Shown here: piece after piece, positions 6,344 through 8,668 of the stretch
Layout of the letters: each line of letters opens with the position of its first letter
Position numbering within the stretch: position 1 is the stretch's first letter
Source: Caldifarciminota bacterium
Lineage (GTDB): Bacteria > Hydrothermota > E44-bin80
DNA length: 8,668 nt
Assembly: GCA_023127905.1 (NCBI GenBank)
Contig: JAGMEZ010000028.1
Span: forward strand, 1 to 8,668
Direction of reading: 5' to 3'
Position numbers and translations under genes: made by a program
Notes under the pieces: generated by a model
Database searches by the model: none
The model's input: only the letters and a program-made list of their open reading frames with translations
What the model was told of the DNA's origin: nothing

Positions 6344-8092
6344 TTAATTGAAGGAAAATTGGTTTGCCATCGCAGTAAATAAAGATATTTGATCCTTTTT
6401 TAGAATCGATTGTTCATCACCAAGTATAATAAGGCATCCTTCTAATGTATCCTCAGTGAAAAAAGGGAATATGTATAGTGACTGAATACCTTTTTGTAAT
6501 AATTTTCTGAAAAATGCAGTTCTTTTTTTCTTGATTTTGTCTGCAATAAACGGATTACCATTTTTTATTTTCTCAATAGTTATCTGTTTACCAATTTTTG
6601 GAATATTAGCGAATATTTTTTTGATTTCATTAACCATACCACATGAAGAAATGACAGTACTATTTCCTGTTTTGTCGAAACTTATAATCAGAGAAGCTAT
6701 ACCGGGTATGCTCTGAGAGATTTGTTTTAGGATACTGTCATAATTTGGTTTTCCATGTTTTGCTTTTTGAAACATTTGACTTGTTTCATAAAGAGTGGAA
6801 AGGTAATGTAATTTTTTATGAATATCTTCGAAGAATCTTGTTTTATCTATTGATATGCCAACACTGTTTGCAAGCATTTCGGCAAATTTTAGATCCGTTT
6901 CATCAAATTTATTTATTGTTCTGCTGTCGATTGTTATTACACCAATCGGTATATCTGTTGTTCTGATTGGTACAATCATTTTTGATTTAGTATCAGGAAA
7001 GATTCGTAAAAAGGATTTCTCTTTTTCCGTATTTTTGACAATTATTGATTTTCCTGTTCTGAAGACCTTCATAGTTAATCCTTTTCCTTTTCTTATGTTT
7101 TTTGTAATCAACTCACTTGCTGTTTTTATCTCAGTTTTAGTATTGATTGAACTGAAAAGTTTCATCAGTGAGAGATTTTCTTTACCGTTAGAAGTAAGCA
7201 AGATTACTCCTCTTTCATAACCAAGTTCATCTCTCATGCCAAGAGAGAGCCTATTGATAATTTCAGTTATTGTATTGCAATGCATTATGGACTCAATGAT
7301 CCGCTGAATCTTCTCTCTTATGTCTACCGTTTTTCTTATCTGTTTTGATATTTCCTCGCTTCTTGTTATATCTTCAACGATAATTACTGCACCACTTATT
7401 TCCTTTCCTTTTTTTAAGGGATACCCACGTAGATTAATCACAGTAGATTTACCAGAAGAGAAGCCCAATCCTGGAATGTTATTTTTATTCATATAGATAC
7501 CTTTATCCACTATATTTACAAATGCTTCCAATAATCCATGTTTCTTTAAATTTGGAAACAATTCAAATGCATTTTTTCCAATGACTTCTGATTTCTTCCA
7601 TTGAAAATTTCTTTTCATAAAATCATTGAATTTTATGATACTCCCTTGTGTATCAAAAACAACGATGCCTTCAGCTATCGAGTTAAGTATATTTTTATTG
7701 AATTCTTCAAGGTATTTGAGTTTTTCTTTACTTATTCTTTCAAGAGAAAGATTCCTTCCTGTGAAGAAGAAGCGATTGTCGTTAAGTTTTATGCCGGATA
7801 ATTCCAGTGATAAAATTTCACCGTTCTTCTTCAACATATTCACAATGAAAGGCTGGCAAATTCCTGTTTCTCGCAGAGTTCTTATATTATCAATACACTT
7901 TTCGAGTGAATCGGGTGTTAATAGTTCGATGAAGTTCATCTTTTGTATTTCACCTTCTTTGAAACCTAAAAGGTTAATACCAAGACGATTAACGTAATTG
8001 AAATTGTAATTGTCCATGATTATCATTGCAATATTGCTGAAATTCCTGAATAATAATTCAAGGTTCATGTTATATTTTGATGAATCTTTCAT
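6344..8092 (-). CDS. Stand-alone PAS-PAS-GAF-GAF sensor protein without output domain
   Basis: This is a 582-residue soluble protein. PAS 1 spans about 12-118 (MIIMDNYNFNYVNRLGINLLGF at 23-44), PAS 2 about 132-250 (NSIAEGIVVFDTQGSIIKFN at 137-156, closing with VEDITRSEEI at 239-248), GAF 1 about 264-418 (PIRTTDIPIGVITID at 375-389) and GAF 2 about 430-582. There is no kinase, receiver, cyclase, phosphodiesterase or DNA-binding domain and no membrane segment. The last GAF helix stops abruptly after FTAMANQFSFN, where family members usually continue for several more residues. It is the first gene of the operon, transcribed from a consensus promoter whose predicted start point falls on or just before the ATG. 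It probably binds the adjacent kinase as an accessory sensor, or it is the split-off front half of a longer kinase. The domain calls are firm; the ligand and partner are inferred. Confidence 0.9.
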   Translation of the reverse strand: MKDSSKYNMNLELLFRNFSNIAMIIMDNYNFNYVNRLGINLLGFKEGEIQKMNFIELLTPDSLEKCIDNIRTLRETGICQPFIVNMLKKNGEILSLELSGIKLNDNRFFFTGRNLSLERISKEKLKYLEEFNKNILNSIAEGIVVFDTQGSIIKFNDFMKRNFQWKKSEVIGKNAFELFPNLKKHGLLEAFVNIVDKGIYMNKNNIPGLGFSSGKSTVINLRGYPLKKGKEISGAVIIVEDITRSEEISKQIRKTVDIREKIQRIIESIMHCNTITEIINRLSLGMRDELGYERGVILLTSNGKENLSLMKLFSSINTKTEIKTASELITKNIRKGKGLTMKVFRTGKSIIVKNTEKEKSFLRIFPDTKSKMIVPIRTTDIPIGVITIDSRTINKFDETDLKFAEMLANSVGISIDKTRFFEDIHKKLHYLSTLYETSQMFQKAKHGKPNYDSILKQISQSIPGIASLIISFDKTGNSTVISSCGMVNEIKKIFANIPKIGKQITIEKIKNGNPFIADKIKKKRTAFFRKLLQKGIQSLYIFPFFTEDTLEGCLIILGDEQSILKKDQISLFTAMANQFSFN

Positions 8093-8100
8093 TTTCTTAC

Positions 8101-8129
8101 AATATAAACTTTTTGGTGCTTAATGTCAA
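8101..8129 (-). promoter_or_regulatory. Sigma70-type promoter of the sensor/kinase operon
   Basis: Minus strand: TTGACA (8129 to 8124), a 17-base spacer, then TATATT (8106 to 8101). The ATG at 8092 begins 8 bases after the -10 box, so transcription is predicted to start within about 2 bases of the start codon. No Shine-Dalgarno sequence fits in that space. Confidence 0.82.
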
Positions 8130-8195
8130 GTGAAAAACAAGTTATATTGCACTTCAGACAATAGGGTATGCGTTTTGAAGAATTTTGTGGTCCCA

Positions 8196-8307
8196 TGTCA
8201 TGCTGAATCCTGAAAGTGTCATGCTGAACCATGCCCTGAACTTGTTTCATGGGTTGTTTCAGCATCTCGTTTTTTAGAACCTGAAACAATACTGAAAATA
8301 GTTCAGC
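8196..8307. repeat. Composite palindromic repeat (TGTCATGCTGAA type)
   Basis: TGTCATGCTGAA occurs twice in direct orientation (8196-8207 and 8217-8228). The second copy pairs with TTCAGCAT (8258-8265): ATGCTGAA + CCATG (8221-8233) against CATGG (8248-8252) and TTCAGCAT, giving a 13-bp stem with a 5-base bulge. A further weak pair, CTGAA (8281-8285) and TTCAG (8302-8306), follows. The pattern resembles interspersed palindromic repeats seen in some Bacteroidota and candidate-phylum genomes; that likeness is from memory. An apparent minus-strand reading frame of 66 codons (8089-8289) is just this repeat translated. Confidence 0.7.
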
Positions 8308-8340
8308 TTAATAGCTTTATTTTAGTTTTCACGATTTTTC

Positions 8341-8369
8341 TTGACAATATTGTAATAAAAATATAAGAT
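8341..8369 (+). promoter_or_regulatory. Sigma70-type promoter of the NAD+ synthetase gene
   Basis: TTGACA (8341-8346), a 17-base spacer, then TAAGAT (8364-8369) on the plus strand. Transcription would begin near 8376, giving a leader of about 140 bases before the ATG at 8518. Confidence 0.75.
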
Positions 8370-8416
8370 AGCGATAGATTGATAAATGCCATAAAATAAG
8401 GAAAATGCTAAAGGAA

Positions 8417-8457
8417 AAAGTGAGATAACTTTGTTAGTAAGTTTGATAATTCACTTT
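8417..8457 (+). promoter_or_regulatory. Nested inverted repeat in the NAD+ synthetase leader
   Basis: AAAGTGA (8417-8423) pairs with TCACTTT (8451-8457). Inside it AACTT (8427-8431) pairs with AAGTT (8439-8443) around a 7-base loop. It could be an operator or a weak RNA structure in the leader. I recognise no known riboswitch or NAD-regulator site, and such AT-rich pairing can occur by chance. Confidence 0.35.
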
Positions 8458-8504
8458 AAAAAAAATTAATATCGGATTGAATTTTCAGAAATTTGTGGCT
8501 TTAG

Positions 8505-8513
8505 AAGGAGGTG
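8505..8513 (+). promoter_or_regulatory. Shine-Dalgarno sequence of the NAD+ synthetase gene
   Basis: AAGGAGGTG is an extended match to the 16S rRNA tail, 4 bases before the ATG at 8518 (7 bases from the GGAGG core at 8507-8511). It fixes the start codon. Confidence 0.9.
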
Positions 8514-8517
8514 AAGG

Positions 8518-8668
8518 ATGAGCTTTAGAATAGCCCTGGCTCAGATAAATCCAACTGTTGGTGATTTTGAGGGAAATAAGAAAAAGGTAATAACGTTAAT
8601 AAGAAGAGGGAGGGAGGAAGATGTAAAACTTGTCATCTTTCCTGAACTTGTCTTAACTGGGTACCCCT
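8518..8668 (+). CDS. nadE: Glutamine-dependent NAD+ synthetase, N-terminal glutaminase part (3' end missing)
   Basis: Only the first 50 codons are present. They read MSFRIALAQINPTVGDFEGN and so on to LVIFPELVLTGYP, the start of the nitrilase-type (C-N hydrolase) glutamine amidotransferase domain of long NadE enzymes. Glu43 in FPEL is the expected catalytic glutamate; the Lys and Cys of the triad and the C-terminal ATP-dependent synthetase domain would lie beyond the window. The family makes NAD+ from nicotinic acid adenine dinucleotide, ATP and glutamine in the cytoplasm. Other nitrilase-superfamily amidases share the FPEL motif, but the AQINPTVGDFEGN start is characteristic of NadE. It has its own promoter and a perfect Shine-Dalgarno sequence, and it is divergent from the signalling operon. 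Confidence 0.88.
   Translation, partial: MSFRIALAQINPTVGDFEGNKKKVITLIRRGREEDVKLVIFPELVLTGYP

Larger units (their letters stand above)
8093..8517. other. Divergent intergenic region
   Basis: This 425-base stretch separates the minus-strand operon from the NAD+ synthetase gene. It holds, from left to right, the operon promoter (8101-8129), about 65 bases without recognisable signals, a palindromic repeat cluster (8196-8307), the NAD+ synthetase promoter (8341-8369) and its leader with a nested inverted repeat. No coding sequence is supported here. Confidence 0.7.

Noticed and set aside
6855..7220. Plus-strand 121-codon reading frame opposite the sensor gene (likewise 7626-7997, 4813-5205 and 3130-3555)
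   Set aside because: These are antisense to well-supported PAS, GAF, kinase and HD domains. Their hydrophobic composition is what antisense reading of AT-rich genes produces.
8128..8154. Inverted repeat AAGTG / CACTT over the -35 box as an operator
   Set aside because: The arms are only 5 bases with a 17-base gap in AT-rich sequence, expected by chance.
8089..8289. Minus-strand reading frame of 66 codons overlapping the sensor start
   Set aside because: Its N-terminal half is the translated palindromic repeat, it spans the operon promoter, and it resembles no protein family I know.

Overview
The window is AT-rich bacterial DNA with compact, co-oriented genes. It holds one long minus-strand gene cluster (bases 1 to 8092) and the first 50 codons of a divergent plus-strand gene (from 8518). 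The organism cannot be named from sequence alone. The low GC content, a MEMO-AMMECR1 fusion and a palindromic repeat built on TGTCATGCTGAA and TTCAGCAT resemble uncultivated anaerobic candidate-phylum bacteria or Bacteroidota-like genomes; this is a weak inference from memory.

In transcription order, right to left on the minus strand, the cluster contains: (1) a soluble PAS-PAS-GAF-GAF sensor protein with no output domain; (2) a soluble GAF-GAF-PAS histidine kinase; (3) a response regulator, REC - coiled coil - GAF - degenerate HD-GYP; (4) a MEMO (AmrB-like) plus AMMECR1 (AmrA-like) fusion with a possible lipoprotein signal; (5) a DUF192 protein with an N-terminal membrane or lipoprotein segment; (6) a membrane-anchored gluzincin-type metallopeptidase (HEIAH motif) cut by the window edge. 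Gaps are 20, 12, 0, 82 and 20 bases, so genes 1 to 4 look like one operon. Genes 5 and 6 follow after an 82-base spacer that holds a small palindromic repeat.

A near-consensus sigma70 promoter (TTGACA, 17 bases, TATATT) lies directly in front of gene 1. It is so close to the ATG that the mRNA is predicted to be leaderless or nearly so. About 215 bases away a second near-consensus promoter (TTGACA, 17 bases, TAAGAT) drives the divergent gene, glutamine-dependent NAD+ synthetase, which has a leader of about 140 bases and a perfect Shine-Dalgarno sequence. Between the two promoters lies a complex inverted and direct repeat.

Functionally, genes 1 to 3 look like an entirely cytoplasmic signalling module with three PAS and five GAF domains. 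Its receiver is attached to an HD-GYP-derived domain that has lost most of the catalytic residues, so its output is unknown. The downstream genes appear to act at or outside the membrane. Linking the relay to them, or to the MEMO/AMMECR1 chemistry, is an inference from gene order only. No tRNA, rRNA, CRISPR array, insertion sequence or convincing rho-independent terminator was seen.
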